Shown: positions 18,152-27,385, counted from the first letter of the stretch. The stretch: 48,700 nt of DNA from an uncultured Collinsella sp. (GCA_905213265.1 CAJMHR010000013.1:1-48700), one strand, 5' to 3'. Numbers and translations are program-made. Notes: a model not told the origin generated them from the letters alone.

Positions 18152-18777
18152 GGCTTATTGTTGTCGACGACGACCGCTTGGTGGTCGATTCGCTCAAGAT
18201 TATCCTGGGCGCCCAGCCGCAGATAGAGGTGGTGGGTACCGGCGCCAACGGCAACGACGCGGTTTCGCTCTATGCCGAACACGCACCCGATATCGCGCTG
18301 CTCGACATTCAGATGCCGGAACGCGACGGCCTATCGGCGGCACGCGAGATCCTTGAGCACGAACCCACGGCACGCGTGGTGTTTTTGACGACATTCTCGG
18401 ATGACGAGTACATTGTGTCGGCGCTTAAACTGGGCGCCCGCGGCTACCTGATTAAAACCGATGTCGCCGCCATTCCACCAGCGTTGGCGCAGGTCATGGC
18501 TGGCAAGCGCGTGCTCGAGGGCAAGGCGATCGAGGACATCGATTTTGACGGAACGGACGTCGAGGCGGGCACGCCCCGCCGGCCCGCAGCCTTCGCCAGC
18601 CTGACCGACCGCGAGTTCGAAGTCGCCGAACTCATCGCCCGCGGCCTCGACAACAAAGAGATCGCCGCCACCGCCTACATGGGCGAAGGCACCGTGCGCA
18701 ACCACATCAGCTCAATCCTGGCAAAGATGGGCCTGCGCAACCGCACGCAGATCGCTATCGCCTACCTGCGAGGGTAG
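18148..18777 (+). CDS. NarL/LuxR-family response regulator (LnrK-like)
   Basis: The 209-residue regulator has a receiver domain with acidic pocket DDD (7-9), phospho-acceptor Asp53 in LLDIQMP, Thr81/82 and Lys103. A C-terminal LuxR helix-turn-helix (about 148-205; LTDREFEVAELIARGLDNKEIA) follows. Its ATG overlaps the kinase stop. By position it should activate the divergent ABC-2 exporter operon at 13513-16839. The target site was not identified. Confidence 0.93.
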   Translation: MRLIVVDDDRLVVDSLKIILGAQPQIEVVGTGANGNDAVSLYAEHAPDIALLDIQMPERDGLSAAREILEHEPTARVVFLTTFSDDEYIVSALKLGARGYLIKTDVAAIPPALAQVMAGKRVLEGKAIEDIDFDGTDVEAGTPRRPAAFASLTDREFEVAELIARGLDNKEIAATAYMGEGTVRNHISSILAKMGLRNRTQIAIAYLRG

Positions 18778-18837
18778 TTGCCCGAAGACCGACCGTTCCG
18801 GCATAGCAAAATGGCTGCTACCGATTTAAGGCCATTT

Positions 18838-18991
18838 CAAAACTATGCCGGTTTACGGGGCCAAACTCAGGACCCCCATCCATACCCGCGTTTTCTGCAA
18901 AATGACGGCTCGTCTACCTGCGGTTTTATTTTCACGAATATCGGCATGGTTGGAGACTCGTAACTCAGCCCCGTAAACCGGCATAGTTTTG
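18838..18991. repeat. Nested palindrome A (outer arm type I)
   Basis: Perfect 23-bp outer arms at 18838-18860 and 18969-18991 (arm core AACTATGCCGGTTTACGG). Inside are a CCATACC/GGCATGG pairing and the shared core TCTACCTGCGGTTTT. Same arms as unit D (27232-27385). Confidence 0.85.
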
Positions 18992-19034
18992 TTCGGGCGG
19001 CCCTGGACGAGTGCCTCCGCCAGCCTCGCGGGAC

Positions 19035-19070
19035 CAAAATGATCCGTTTTCCTCCGTCCCCAAGGGATCA
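19035..19070. repeat. Linker repeat, copy 1
   Basis: CAAAATGATCCGTTTTCCTC followed by a GGGATCA half that makes a dyad with TGATCC. It is shared with 26931-26965 and 27169-27204. Confidence 0.65.
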
Positions 19071-19082
19071 GCCGGAACCGCT

Positions 19083-19244
19083 CGCCACGAAATCGGCCCA
19101 TCTACTACGTTTGACGCGATACCCATGACCATACCTTCGTTTTGAACAAAACCACAGGCGTTCTACCTGCGGTTTTGTTTTCGCGTTTTTTGGCATGGTT
19201 GGGGGTAAGGGGCTAAACGTAGTAGATGGGCCGGTTTCGTGGCG
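19083..19244. repeat. Nested palindrome B (outer arm type II)
   Basis: Outer arms of 30 bp at 19083-19112 and 19215-19244 with one mismatch (arm core CCCATCTACTACGTTT). An ACCATACC/GGCATGGT pairing and an inner hairpin AAAACCACAGG/CCTGCGGTTTT lie inside. Same arms as unit C (26979-27138). Confidence 0.85.
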
Positions 19245-19264
19245 CGCCCCCGGCGCATAAAAGC

Positions 19265-19299
19265 GCCGCCACGGAGGAGGGAGATGCCTCCGTGGCGGC
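19265..19299 (-). terminator. Terminator of the adhesin gene
   Basis: Perfect 13-bp stem GCCGCCACGGAGG/CCTCCGTGGCGGC with a 9-nt loop, then GCTTTT on the minus strand. It lies 75 nt after the stop. Confidence 0.7.
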
Positions 19300-19336
19300 T
19301 GGGGGTAGGAGTAGGTCGGAATTTAGCCCTGCCGGC

Positions 19337-19362
19337 CGCCCGGGGCCTTTTGGCCCCGGGCG
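19337..19362. terminator. GC-rich hairpin next to the adhesin stop
   Basis: Perfect 11-bp stem CGCCCGGGGCC/GGCCCCGGGCG with a TTTT loop, 12 nt after the adhesin stop. No T-run follows. Confidence 0.5.
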
Positions 19363-19374
19363 CTGCCAGCGTGC

Positions 19375-22300
19375 CTAGCGCTTACGGATACCCCAGACCA
19401 GGGCTCCGACGCCGGCCGTGGCGATGACAAATGCCATAAGCAGAGCGGCAGCCTGCTGGTCGCCTGTGGCGGGCAGGAAACCCTTGACCGTCTTAACGAT
19501 GTTCGTCACGGTCTTGGGCGTGCCGGGATCGGGCGTCGGCACGGGCGTCTCGGGCTTCTTGTACGTGTTGTTGAACACGATACCCTCGACGCTCTTGTCG
19601 CCCTTGGTAAAGGCAACGTTCGCCTTGAGGTTGCCCTCGCCGTCGTCGACCACGTTGACGGTCGCGGTAAAGACGGACTTGTCGTAGGTCATACCGGCCT
19701 CGTCGCCCTTGACCTCGCTGATGGTGTAGACGTACGTACCGGGCTCGTCGTACTCGAACTTGTCGAAGTTGATCTTGCCGTCGGCATCGTTGGTAACCGT
19801 AGACTCGATGTCCTCGCCAACGAGCTTAAAGCTAAACTCGTCCTTCTTGAGCTCGCGTCCCTCGAGCACCTTGATGGCGCCGATGGAAACCTGCGTGGGC
19901 ATGGCGTGATACTTGTTGGTAAAGCCAGCCGACTCGGTGGTTCCCTCGAGCTTGTGCGTCGCGGTCAGCGTGCCGTCGCCGTTGTCGGAGACGGTGGTCA
20001 CGACGGTGTAGGTCGTGCCGTCATAGGTGACGCCCTTGTACAGGCCGAGCGCGTTGGGGCAAGCCTCGCGCAGCGTGTACGTGTGCGTACCGGGCGCCTC
20101 GTAGCGGATCGGGCTCAGCGTAACGTTACCGTTGGCGTCGTTGGTGCCACTAGCGACAGTCACGCCGTCCTCGAGCAGCTCAAACGTGAACTCGCCAGCT
20201 GCAAGGTCGCGGCCGGTCAGACGCTTAACCGTCTTGACCTGATCGGTCACGGAAGAATCGGTAGGTGCCACGCCGTACGTGTTGGTGAACGTAAAGGCCG
20301 CACCGTCGCCGCCGTCGCGCTTGACGATCAGATGTCCGGCACCGTCATCGGTCACGGTGTAGGAAACCTTGCGCGTGGCGTTGGTGTCGTTGGTCACGCC
20401 AGGGGCGCTACCGGACTCGGCCACCGTGTAGGTAAAGGTGTGCGAGCGCGGGGCAGCGGGATCTGCGGGCTCGGACTCGTCGCTGGGCTCGTCGGCGTTG
20501 GCATCAGCGTCGGCGTCGGCCTCTTCAGCCTCTGCCTCGTCGGCCTCAGCCTCGTCAGCTTCGTCTGCCTCGGCCTTATCGGTCGCATCGTCCGTCACAC
20601 CCAGGGCGCGGTTGAGGTCCTCGAGCGTAAAGTGGATCTTGCCAAAGTCCACGTTGCCGGCCGCGTCGTTGGTTGCGGTCGTGCGCTCGGGCATCGGGGC
20701 ACCCGCCTCGTCAGCGGTCACGGTAAAGGTAAACTTACCCGCGATGTCGGCCGGGGCCAGGCCCTCGGCTGCCTGGAGCTTCTTGGTGCCGATGAGTGCG
20801 GCATCCACGGCCTCGGCGCCGTAGACGTTTTCGAACAAGGGCTCGACGCCACCGTAGTCGACCGTTGCCGTCAGGGTACCGTCACCGTTGTCGACAACGA
20901 TAACCTTAAAGCCAAAGCTCCACGTTGTAGCGGAAACGCCATTCGGCAGCCCGAATAAATCTTCGTAGGCCGTGTAGTTAATGGTCCAAGCGAGCTTACC
21001 GTCCTTGTCGGTACGATGGGCAAGCCCAGCCGCCTCAAGATTGGCAAGCATCTCGGTGTCGTAGTGCAGCGCATCAAAGCTCACATGCCCGCCGATATTA
21101 GGCTTGAGGTTTTCGTAGCCCACAAGCTCGCCCTGATAGGCAATGCCGAACCAGAACTCGCCGTCGGCCATCGGACGACCGGTCAGGGTCTTGGTGGCGA
21201 CAACCTGAGCAGCGGTACCGCCAGGCGTATTGGTCGTAGCGCTGTAGCTGTTGTGGAACGGAACCAGGGCACTCTCGACCTTGTTCTCACCGCTCTTGTG
21301 GACCGTCGTATGCGTACCCTCGGGACCGCCGGAGACGGTCGTCGTGGCGGTAAGCGTACCGGCACCGTCATCGGCGACGGCGATCGTCACGGTACGCACG
21401 GCGTCGTCGTAGGTGTAACCGGGCTTGCCGTCGTTCTTCTCGGCCACGGTATATTTGAAGGTCTTGCCGGCGTCAGCCTGCGTAAACTTGACCTCATGGC
21501 CCGCCAGAATATCAATCAGACCGACCGTCGCCTCTGCCGTTGCAGGAGACTGGAAGTTGTTGGCGCCGGGCAGCAGGCCAAGCGCGTTGGCCGAAGCCTC
21601 GTCGGCGGGCGTCACGGTAAAGGTGAACTGGCCCTCGGTCATGGGACGTCCGGAGAGGCTCTTGCTGAGCTTGAGGCCGCCGGCCGCGGCGTAATCGAGC
21701 TCAGTGCGGTACGTGTTGGTAAAACGTCCGCTTTCCTTCTTGGTGACGTTGGCGGTCAGGACGCCCTCGCCGTTCTCGGTCACGGTCACTTCGGCGGTCG
21801 CGACATGCCCGTCATACGTCATGCCGGCCGCGTTGCCCGCGTTCTCGCGGATCTCGTACTTATAGGTTCCGGCAGCCGTGTAGCGGATCTTGCCGAACTT
21901 GATGCCGGCGATGCCGTCCTTCGCGTCCTTCCTGCTCACGGTTACGGTTGCGGGATCGGGCAGCGGGGCGCCCTCGGGAGCGGTGATGGTAAAGCTGAAC
22001 TCGTCTGCATCCGTCCAGTCGCGGCCGTCGACGGCCTTGGTCAGGTCAAAGTCGAGCTCTGCGTCGATCTGGGTCACACTGTAAGAGTTCTTGAACTCGG
22101 CGGGCTCGGTGCCCTTCAGGACATGCCTTGCTTCGAGAGTGCCGTCGCCGTTGTCGGTGATGGTGGTCTCGATGGTGAACTTAGCGTCGCTGTAAGTGAC
22201 GCCCTTGCTGGTGGTTCCGCCGTTGGCCTCGCGCAGCGTGTAGGTATGCTTGCCGGCCTTGGTGTACTTCACGGCGTTCATCGTGATGTTGCCTTCGGCA

Positions 22301-25300
22301 TTGTTGGTGCCGGTGGCGACGACATCGTTACCCTCGACGAGTTCGAAGGAGAACTCGCCGTCCTTGAGGTTGCGCCCGGTCAGGACCTTGTTCGCGGTGA
22401 CCTGGTCGGTGACGCTGAACTCGTCAGGATTCGGCTTGTAGCTGTTGTTGAACTTCGCCTCGTTGGCGCCCTGCAGCTCGTGCTTGACCGTGAGTTTACC
22501 ATTGCCGTCATCGGTAACGGTAGTCACGATGGTGTAGGTCGTGCTGTCGTAGGTAATGCCGTTGCCTTCGGCGCCCTTGGCTTCGCGCAGGATATAGGTG
22601 TGCTTGCCGGCGGCGGTGTAGGTGATCTTGCCCATCGTAATCTTGCCATCGGCGTCGTTAGCGCCGGTGGCGACGACCTCGCCGTCCTCGACGAGCTCGA
22701 AGGAGAACTCGTCGGCCTTGAGGTCGCGTCCGTCCAGAACCTTGGTCGCGGTGATCTGGTCGGTGACGCTGGAGTTATTCGGAGTAACGCTGTAGGCATT
22801 CTCGAAGATAGCCTTCTCGACGTCCTGCAGCTCATGCTTAACCGTGAGCTTGCCATTGCCATCATCGGTGACGGCGGTCACGATGGTGTAGGCCGCGGTG
22901 CTGTAGGTGATACCGTTGTCGGCGTCGACCTTGACCTCGCGCAGCGTGTAGGTGTGCTCTCCGGCCTCGGTGTAGGTGATCTTGTCCATCGTGATCTTGC
23001 CGTCGGCCGCATTGGTGCCCCTGGCGACGACATCGTTACCCTCGACGAGCTCAAAGGAGAACTCTCCGGCCTTGAGGTCGCGGCCGGTCAGGACCTTCTT
23101 CGCGGTGATCTGATCGGTAACGCTGGACTCGTTCGGGGCAGTGTTGTACTTGTTCTCAAAGCACGCCGGCTTGGTGCCCTCGAGCGTATGGGTCACCTTA
23201 AGCGTGCCGTCGCCGTTGTCGATGACGCTCGTCTTGATGGTGTAGTTCGTCTTATCGTACGTAATCCCGTTGCTCAGCCCCGCTTCGTTGGGGAGCTTCT
23301 CGCGCAGCTTGTAGGTGTGAGTGCCGGACTTATCGTAAGTGATTTTGTCCATGACGATTGTGCCATCGGCAGCATTGGTGCCCCTAGCAACAACCTTATC
23401 GCCCTCGACGAGCTCGAAGGAGAACTCGCCGTCCTTGAGGTCGCGCCCGGTCAGGACCTTGGTCGCGGTGATCTGGTCCTCGACAGGCTTCACGTTATAG
23501 GCATTGGTGAACGTAAAGGCTACATTGCCATCCGGCTTGCGGGACACCCTCAGATTACCCTTGCTGTCATCGGTCACGGTGTAGGAAACCGTACGCGGAG
23601 GCTTGGCGTCGTTGGTCACGCCAGCGACCTCGCCGGACTCGGTCACGGTGTAGGTAAAGGTGTGCTCGCGCTTCTCGGGCTTCTCGCCCAGAGCCTTGTT
23701 AAGGTCGTCGAGCGTAAAGGTGATCTTGCCAAAGTCGACCTTGCCCTTGGCATCATTGGTCACGCTCGCGTTCGCGGGCATGGGTGCGCCCTCTTCACCG
23801 GTCACGGTAAAGGTGAACTTGCCGGCAATGTCAGCCGGGGTCAGGCCATTAGGAACCTGCAGATTCTTCTTGCCCACAAGCGATGCCTCGGCAGGCGCGG
23901 CAGTGTAGGTGTTCACGAACTCGTTGCCGGCATCGCCGTAGACAGCCGTCGCCGTCAGGGTACCATCGCCGTTGTCGACAACGGTCACATATGCGTCAAT
24001 TGCCGCCGTGGTAGCGCTCACGCCCGCAGGCAGCTCGCCGGTCTGCTCGGCAGCAATGTAATGAATAGTCCACGTGGGCTTATCTGCGCTGGCGTCAAAC
24101 GACGCCTTGCCTTCCTCGACAAGCTTGACAAGCGACTTGGTCGTGTACGTCAGCGGACCGAACTCAACCTTGCCACTCTTGTTGGTTGCGTTCAGCAGGA
24201 CCTCGTCGTGCCCCGCGTAGCTCAACGTAAACTTGAATTCACCGTCGGCCATCAGGCGCCCCGTGAGCGTCTTGGTAGCCTCAAGAGTCAGCGGGGTTTC
24301 CGTCTTGGCGCTATAGGTGTTCGTGAACTTAGTCTCACCCGAGGTCTTTTCAACGTCGGCCTTAAGCTCGCCATTGGCGTTAACCGTCACAGTCACCTTG
24401 AACGTGGCAACGTTCCTGCTGTAGGTAATGCCACCGGCGTCGCCCTTGACCTCGCGGACCTCATAGGTGTACTCGCCCGGCTCGCCATAAGTAATCTTGC
24501 CAAAGTTAATGGCTGCCTTGCCCTTGTCGAGATCGGCATTGGTCACAGTTACGGTCGCGGGGTCGGGCATCGGGGCATTGTTGTCGGACGTCGCGGAGAG
24601 CTCAAACTCAAACGCATCCGTATCCGCCCACTTGCGGCCCTCGAGCACCTTGGTCAGACCAAAGTCAGTCTTGGTATCCACCGTTGTCGGCTTGGTTGCA
24701 AGGCTAAAGATAATCTTGCCGTTGTTGCCCAGGTGCGAATGCACGTGCGTGGAAGTCGCAACGGAGGAAAGGTCATTCCACCTGGGGTTAAGCACGTCGC
24801 GCGCGGTCTCGGTCTTGTTGCCGTTCGCCTCCGCATCGTCCTTGGTGGTATGCAGCTGGTCGATATAGGCCAAGCGCGCGGTTCCCTTATTAAAGGACCA
24901 ATAGCCGTCATCTTTGACCAGAGCGCCGTCGTAGTTGGCGATCTCGTGCCCCTCAAACTCCACAACGGCATAGTCGTCCTTCGGCTTGCCGTTTGCGCCC
25001 ATCGCCACAAACTCGTCCTTGTAGTAATAGACGTCGTTGCCCTGCGGCTTTACCGTCGCGCGCTGGGTGCATTCCTTGTCCGTGTAGATAGGCGTGATTT
25101 TTTGGAAGTAATAGTAGCTGTTGGTATCGGCGGGCTCAAACTCGGCGACAACATCGCCCAGCTCGCCGCCCGACCACTTGTTGGCTAGGAAGTAGACCGT
25201 CTGGTTGTCGGCACCCTTATGTTTCTCGATATACTTCTTGAGTCCGTCATCGGGCGTAAACAGGTTGTTACGCGCGGCGTCCTTGACGCTCGAGGTGTAT

Positions 25301-26754
25301 TTAATCTGAATAGGCTTGATGTCATTGAGCGACGTGCGCTCAAAGATCCCGTTTTCCATGTCCACGTGATAGCGGATCAGCGGAATCAGCGATGCGGGAA
25401 TCTTGACCGTCACGATATCGCCCTGCTGCGCATTGGCAGAGCGCTCGACGGTGATGACCAGGTCCTTGGCCACGCCCGAAAACTCGTACGTGTCCGTATT
25501 GCCCCTGGTTGTCTTGGTCACTTCATCAAAGGGGACGCCATTAATCTGAGCGCTGACAAATGTATCGACCTGCATAAAGTCGCCCAGCTCATCACTAAAG
25601 GTGATGTAGCCGGACTTGCTCTCGTCGTAACCATCCTCGATCTGAGTGGGAGAACCCTTGCCCGAGGTGATAGAGCTCGAGATATCATCAAACACCTTCT
25701 TGAGCTCATCGGCATTCGACGCAGCCTTGTAGAAGTCGGAATTCTCGGTGCGCTTACCAAGACTATTGGTTGTGTAGGACGTGGCGTTTGGATAGTTACT
25801 CGACACGGCGTGCATGAACTTGTTTTCGTTGCTCGTCCAGTAGTTCGTAGGATCGGCAGCGGGATTCGCGTCATCAAAGATGCCGATGGTGTAGACCGTA
25901 GCGCCTTTCTCCTTCATTTTCTTGGCCGCGGCTATGGCATTGTTGGCAACCGTAGAGTTGAATTCACTGAAGTCTGTGGGCGTGCCATCCGTAAAGAACA
26001 CGACTACCTTCTGGGCATCCTCGCGGCCTGACATGCCGCGAGCAAGCTCAAGGCCGTAATCAGCCTGCGTGGCGCCGGCGGGCTTGATGGAGCCGACCGT
26101 ATCCTTAAGTTCCGTCGCATCGCTACCGACACACGGCGTCAGACTCTTCATAACCTGCGAATAGTTGTAATCGTCGTACGTAAATCCCTGATATTCGCGA
26201 TACATATCGTTGCCGATCTCGTTGCTCTTTGCACCCGCGAATTTAACGATGGCAACCTGATGCTGCTTGGAATCATCTTCGATCTTTGCATTCTGCTCGG
26301 CAATAGCGTCGATAAAGGAACTGGCAGCGTTCTTAAGTGCGGTGATGCGTTTGATCTGATCATTGCCGCCCATGCTCTTATCCATCGAGCCGGAGGCATC
26401 AAGCACCATCACGATATCGAGCGGTTTAGTGACCAGCGACGTTGTGTCAGAAGTCGAAGACATCGTGGAGAGCGTCGTCACAAAGTCGGACTTTTCGTCC
26501 TCTGTGGGCTCGACCGTCTTGTCCGTCCAGATTCGGCCTACATAACGTGTCGTCTGGTCCTGCTCGCCGCCCGACGCCCAGTATCGCCAGCGGCCGGTAG
26601 TGTCGGGGTCGACTATCTTTTTGCTCGCCGTCGGTCCGTCCATTCCTGTGCTGGACCTGGCGTTGGCCTCGGGCAGCATGGCGAATGCTGCGGCTGGCAA
26701 CACCAGCACTACGGCCAGTATCACCGCCAAGAGACCCCTCGTGTACTTACTCAT
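19375..26754 (-). CDS. Giant LPxTG-anchored adhesin: vWA domain plus about 13 isopeptide pilin-type modules
   Basis: The 2459-residue protein has a signal peptide (about 1-32), a von Willebrand A domain with MIDAS DASGS (119-123), and from about residue 700 a string of about 13 beta modules of the FctA/streptococcal pilin type. It ends in LPATG (2427-2431), a hydrophobic helix and RKR for sortase anchoring. Modules show TKxLxGR at the start (Lys) and FxNxY at the end (Asn), with YxxxE between, the set used for self-formed Lys-Asn isopeptide bonds. Modules 4-7 are close copies; modules 2-3-4 and 10-11-12 look like a duplicated block. An acidic Asp/Glu/Ala insert (about 2050-2100) interrupts module 11. 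No sortase gene is adjacent. ATG at 26754 has an AGAAGGGAG box. Confidence 0.93.
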   Translation of the reverse strand: MSKYTRGLLAVILAVVLVLPAAAFAMLPEANARSSTGMDGPTASKKIVDPDTTGRWRYWASGGEQDQTTRYVGRIWTDKTVEPTEDEKSDFVTTLSTMSSTSDTTSLVTKPLDIVMVLDASGSMDKSMGGNDQIKRITALKNAASSFIDAIAEQNAKIEDDSKQHQVAIVKFAGAKSNEIGNDMYREYQGFTYDDYNYSQVMKSLTPCVGSDATELKDTVGSIKPAGATQADYGLELARGMSGREDAQKVVVFFTDGTPTDFSEFNSTVANNAIAAAKKMKEKGATVYTIGIFDDANPAADPTNYWTSNENKFMHAVSSNYPNATSYTTNSLGKRTENSDFYKAASNADELKKVFDDISSSITSGKGSPTQIEDGYDESKSGYITFSDELGDFMQVDTFVSAQINGVPFDEVTKTTRGNTDTYEFSGVAKDLVITVERSANAQQGDIVTVKIPASLIPLIRYHVDMENGIFERTSLNDIKPIQIKYTSSVKDAARNNLFTPDDGLKKYIEKHKGADNQTVYFLANKWSGGELGDVVAEFEPADTNSYYYFQKITPIYTDKECTQRATVKPQGNDVYYYKDEFVAMGANGKPKDDYAVVEFEGHEIANYDGALVKDDGYWSFNKGTARLAYIDQLHTTKDDAEANGNKTETARDVLNPRWNDLSSVATSTHVHSHLGNNGKIIFSLATKPTTVDTKTDFGLTKVLEGRKWADTDAFEFELSATSDNNAPMPDPATVTVTNADLDKGKAAINFGKITYGEPGEYTYEVREVKGDAGGITYSRNVATFKVTVTVNANGELKADVEKTSGETKFTNTYSAKTETPLTLEATKTLTGRLMADGEFKFTLSYAGHDEVLLNATNKSGKVEFGPLTYTTKSLVKLVEEGKASFDASADKPTWTIHYIAAEQTGELPAGVSATTAAIDAYVTVVDNGDGTLTATAVYGDAGNEFVNTYTAAPAEASLVGKKNLQVPNGLTPADIAGKFTFTVTGEEGAPMPANASVTNDAKGKVDFGKITFTLDDLNKALGEKPEKREHTFTYTVTESGEVAGVTNDAKPPRTVSYTVTDDSKGNLRVSRKPDGNVAFTFTNAYNVKPVEDQITATKVLTGRDLKDGEFSFELVEGDKVVARGTNAADGTIVMDKITYDKSGTHTYKLREKLPNEAGLSNGITYDKTNYTIKTSVIDNGDGTLKVTHTLEGTKPACFENKYNTAPNESSVTDQITAKKVLTGRDLKAGEFSFELVEGNDVVARGTNAADGKITMDKITYTEAGEHTYTLREVKVDADNGITYSTAAYTIVTAVTDDGNGKLTVKHELQDVEKAIFENAYSVTPNNSSVTDQITATKVLDGRDLKADEFSFELVEDGEVVATGANDADGKITMGKITYTAAGKHTYILREAKGAEGNGITYDSTTYTIVTTVTDDGNGKLTVKHELQGANEAKFNNSYKPNPDEFSVTDQVTANKVLTGRNLKDGEFSFELVEGNDVVATGTNNAEGNITMNAVKYTKAGKHTYTLREANGGTTSKGVTYSDAKFTIETTITDNGDGTLEARHVLKGTEPAEFKNSYSVTQIDAELDFDLTKAVDGRDWTDADEFSFTITAPEGAPLPDPATVTVSRKDAKDGIAGIKFGKIRYTAAGTYKYEIRENAGNAAGMTYDGHVATAEVTVTENGEGVLTANVTKKESGRFTNTYRTELDYAAAGGLKLSKSLSGRPMTEGQFTFTVTPADEASANALGLLPGANNFQSPATAEATVGLIDILAGHEVKFTQADAGKTFKYTVAEKNDGKPGYTYDDAVRTVTIAVADDGAGTLTATTTVSGGPEGTHTTVHKSGENKVESALVPFHNSYSATTNTPGGTAAQVVATKTLTGRPMADGEFWFGIAYQGELVGYENLKPNIGGHVSFDALHYDTEMLANLEAAGLAHRTDKDGKLAWTINYTAYEDLFGLPNGVSATTWSFGFKVIVVDNGDGTLTATVDYGGVEPLFENVYGAEAVDAALIGTKKLQAAEGLAPADIAGKFTFTVTADEAGAPMPERTTATNDAAGNVDFGKIHFTLEDLNRALGVTDDATDKAEADEADEAEADEAEAEEADADADANADEPSDESEPADPAAPRSHTFTYTVAESGSAPGVTNDTNATRKVSYTVTDDGAGHLIVKRDGGDGAAFTFTNTYGVAPTDSSVTDQVKTVKRLTGRDLAAGEFTFELLEDGVTVASGTNDANGNVTLSPIRYEAPGTHTYTLREACPNALGLYKGVTYDGTTYTVVTTVSDNGDGTLTATHKLEGTTESAGFTNKYHAMPTQVSIGAIKVLEGRELKKDEFSFKLVGEDIESTVTNDADGKINFDKFEYDEPGTYVYTISEVKGDEAGMTYDKSVFTATVNVVDDGEGNLKANVAFTKGDKSVEGIVFNNTYKKPETPVPTPDPGTPKTVTNIVKTVKGFLPATGDQQAAALLMAFVIATAGVGALVWGIRKR

Positions 26755-26807
26755 CGCGTCTCCCTTCTCGCGGTCTCAGACCTTGCAACAGCCTAAAGTT
26801 ACGAAAT

Positions 26808-26887
26808 GAGACACAATTTGGGCAGGTGACACACGTTCCAGATTTGATTTTGGGCGTGAGACAAATGTCTCACCAAAGTTGAGACAC
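26808..26887. promoter_or_regulatory. GAGACA/TGTCTC motif cluster upstream of the adhesin gene
   Basis: GAGACAC at 26808-26814 and 26881-26887, a related GTGACAC near 26826 and a perfect dyad GTGAGACAAATGTCTCAC at 26856-26873. All lie 55-135 bp before the start codon, where an operator array would be expected. Confidence 0.5.
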
Positions 26888-26930
26888 GGCGTTTTCGCAG
26901 GAAAACAAGTGCGACTCGGTGCCATCAGGC

Positions 26931-26965
26931 AAAAATGATCCGCTTTCCTCCTTCCCGGGGAATCA
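26931..26965. repeat. Linker repeat, copy 2
   Basis: AAAAATGATCCGCTTTCCTC with a GGGGAATCA partner half. It precedes palindrome C as copy 1 precedes palindrome B. Confidence 0.65.
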
Positions 26966-26978
26966 ATTGGTGGCGCTC

Positions 26979-27138
26979 GCCACGAAACTGGCCCATCTAC
27001 TACGTTTGACCCGATACCCCCGACCACAACCGCGTTTCATGAAAAACCGCAGGCGTTCTACCTGCGGTTTTGTTTTTGCGCTGTTCGCCATGGTTGAGGG
27101 TAGCAGCCCAAACGTAGTAGATGGGCGCATTTCGTGGC
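26979..27138. repeat. Nested palindrome C (outer arm type II)
   Basis: Outer arms of 29 bp at 26979-27007 and 27110-27138 with two to three mismatches, matching the arms of unit B. The inner hairpin AAAACCGCAGG/CCTGCGGTTTT is perfect. Confidence 0.85.
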
Positions 27139-27168
27139 AGACGGGCCACGTGGCAGCCCTCGCAAGGC

Positions 27169-27204
27169 CAAAATGATTCGTTTCCCTCTGTCCACGGGAG
27201 ATCA
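27169..27204. repeat. Linker repeat, copy 3
   Basis: CAAAATGATTCGTTTCCCTC with a GGGAGATCA partner half, between palindromes C and D. Confidence 0.6.
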
Positions 27205-27231
27205 AGGGCCGTTACGGATATGGCGCCATTT

Positions 27232-27385
27232 CAAAACTATGTCGGATTACGGGGCTAAAGTCGGAGCCCTCATCCATACCTTCATTTTTTCAAAAACGGA
27301 AGGCTATCTACCTGCGGTTTTGTTTTTGGGATTTTCTGTATGGTCGGAGGTTCGCTATCCAGCCCCGTAATCCGGCATAGTTTTG
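27232..27385. repeat. Nested palindrome D (outer arm type I)
   Basis: Outer arms of 24 bp at 27232-27255 and 27362-27385 with one mismatch, matching the arms of unit A. The core TCTACCTGCGGTTTTG is in the same orientation as in the other three units. Confidence 0.85.

Larger units (their letters stand above)
18778..19374. other. Gene-free region with two nested palindromes and a terminator
   Basis: About 600 bp between the response regulator and the end of the adhesin gene. It holds a partial inverted repeat (18798-18858), two long nested palindromes (18838-18991 and 19083-19244), a conserved linker (19035-19070) and two GC-rich hairpins near the adhesin stop. No coding sequence is supported. 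Confidence 0.7.

Noticed and set aside
21016..25188. Very long plus-strand open frame opposite the adhesin gene
   Set aside because: It mirrors the repeat modules of the minus-strand gene, has no ribosome site or known domain, and arises from codon bias in high-GC repetitive coding DNA.
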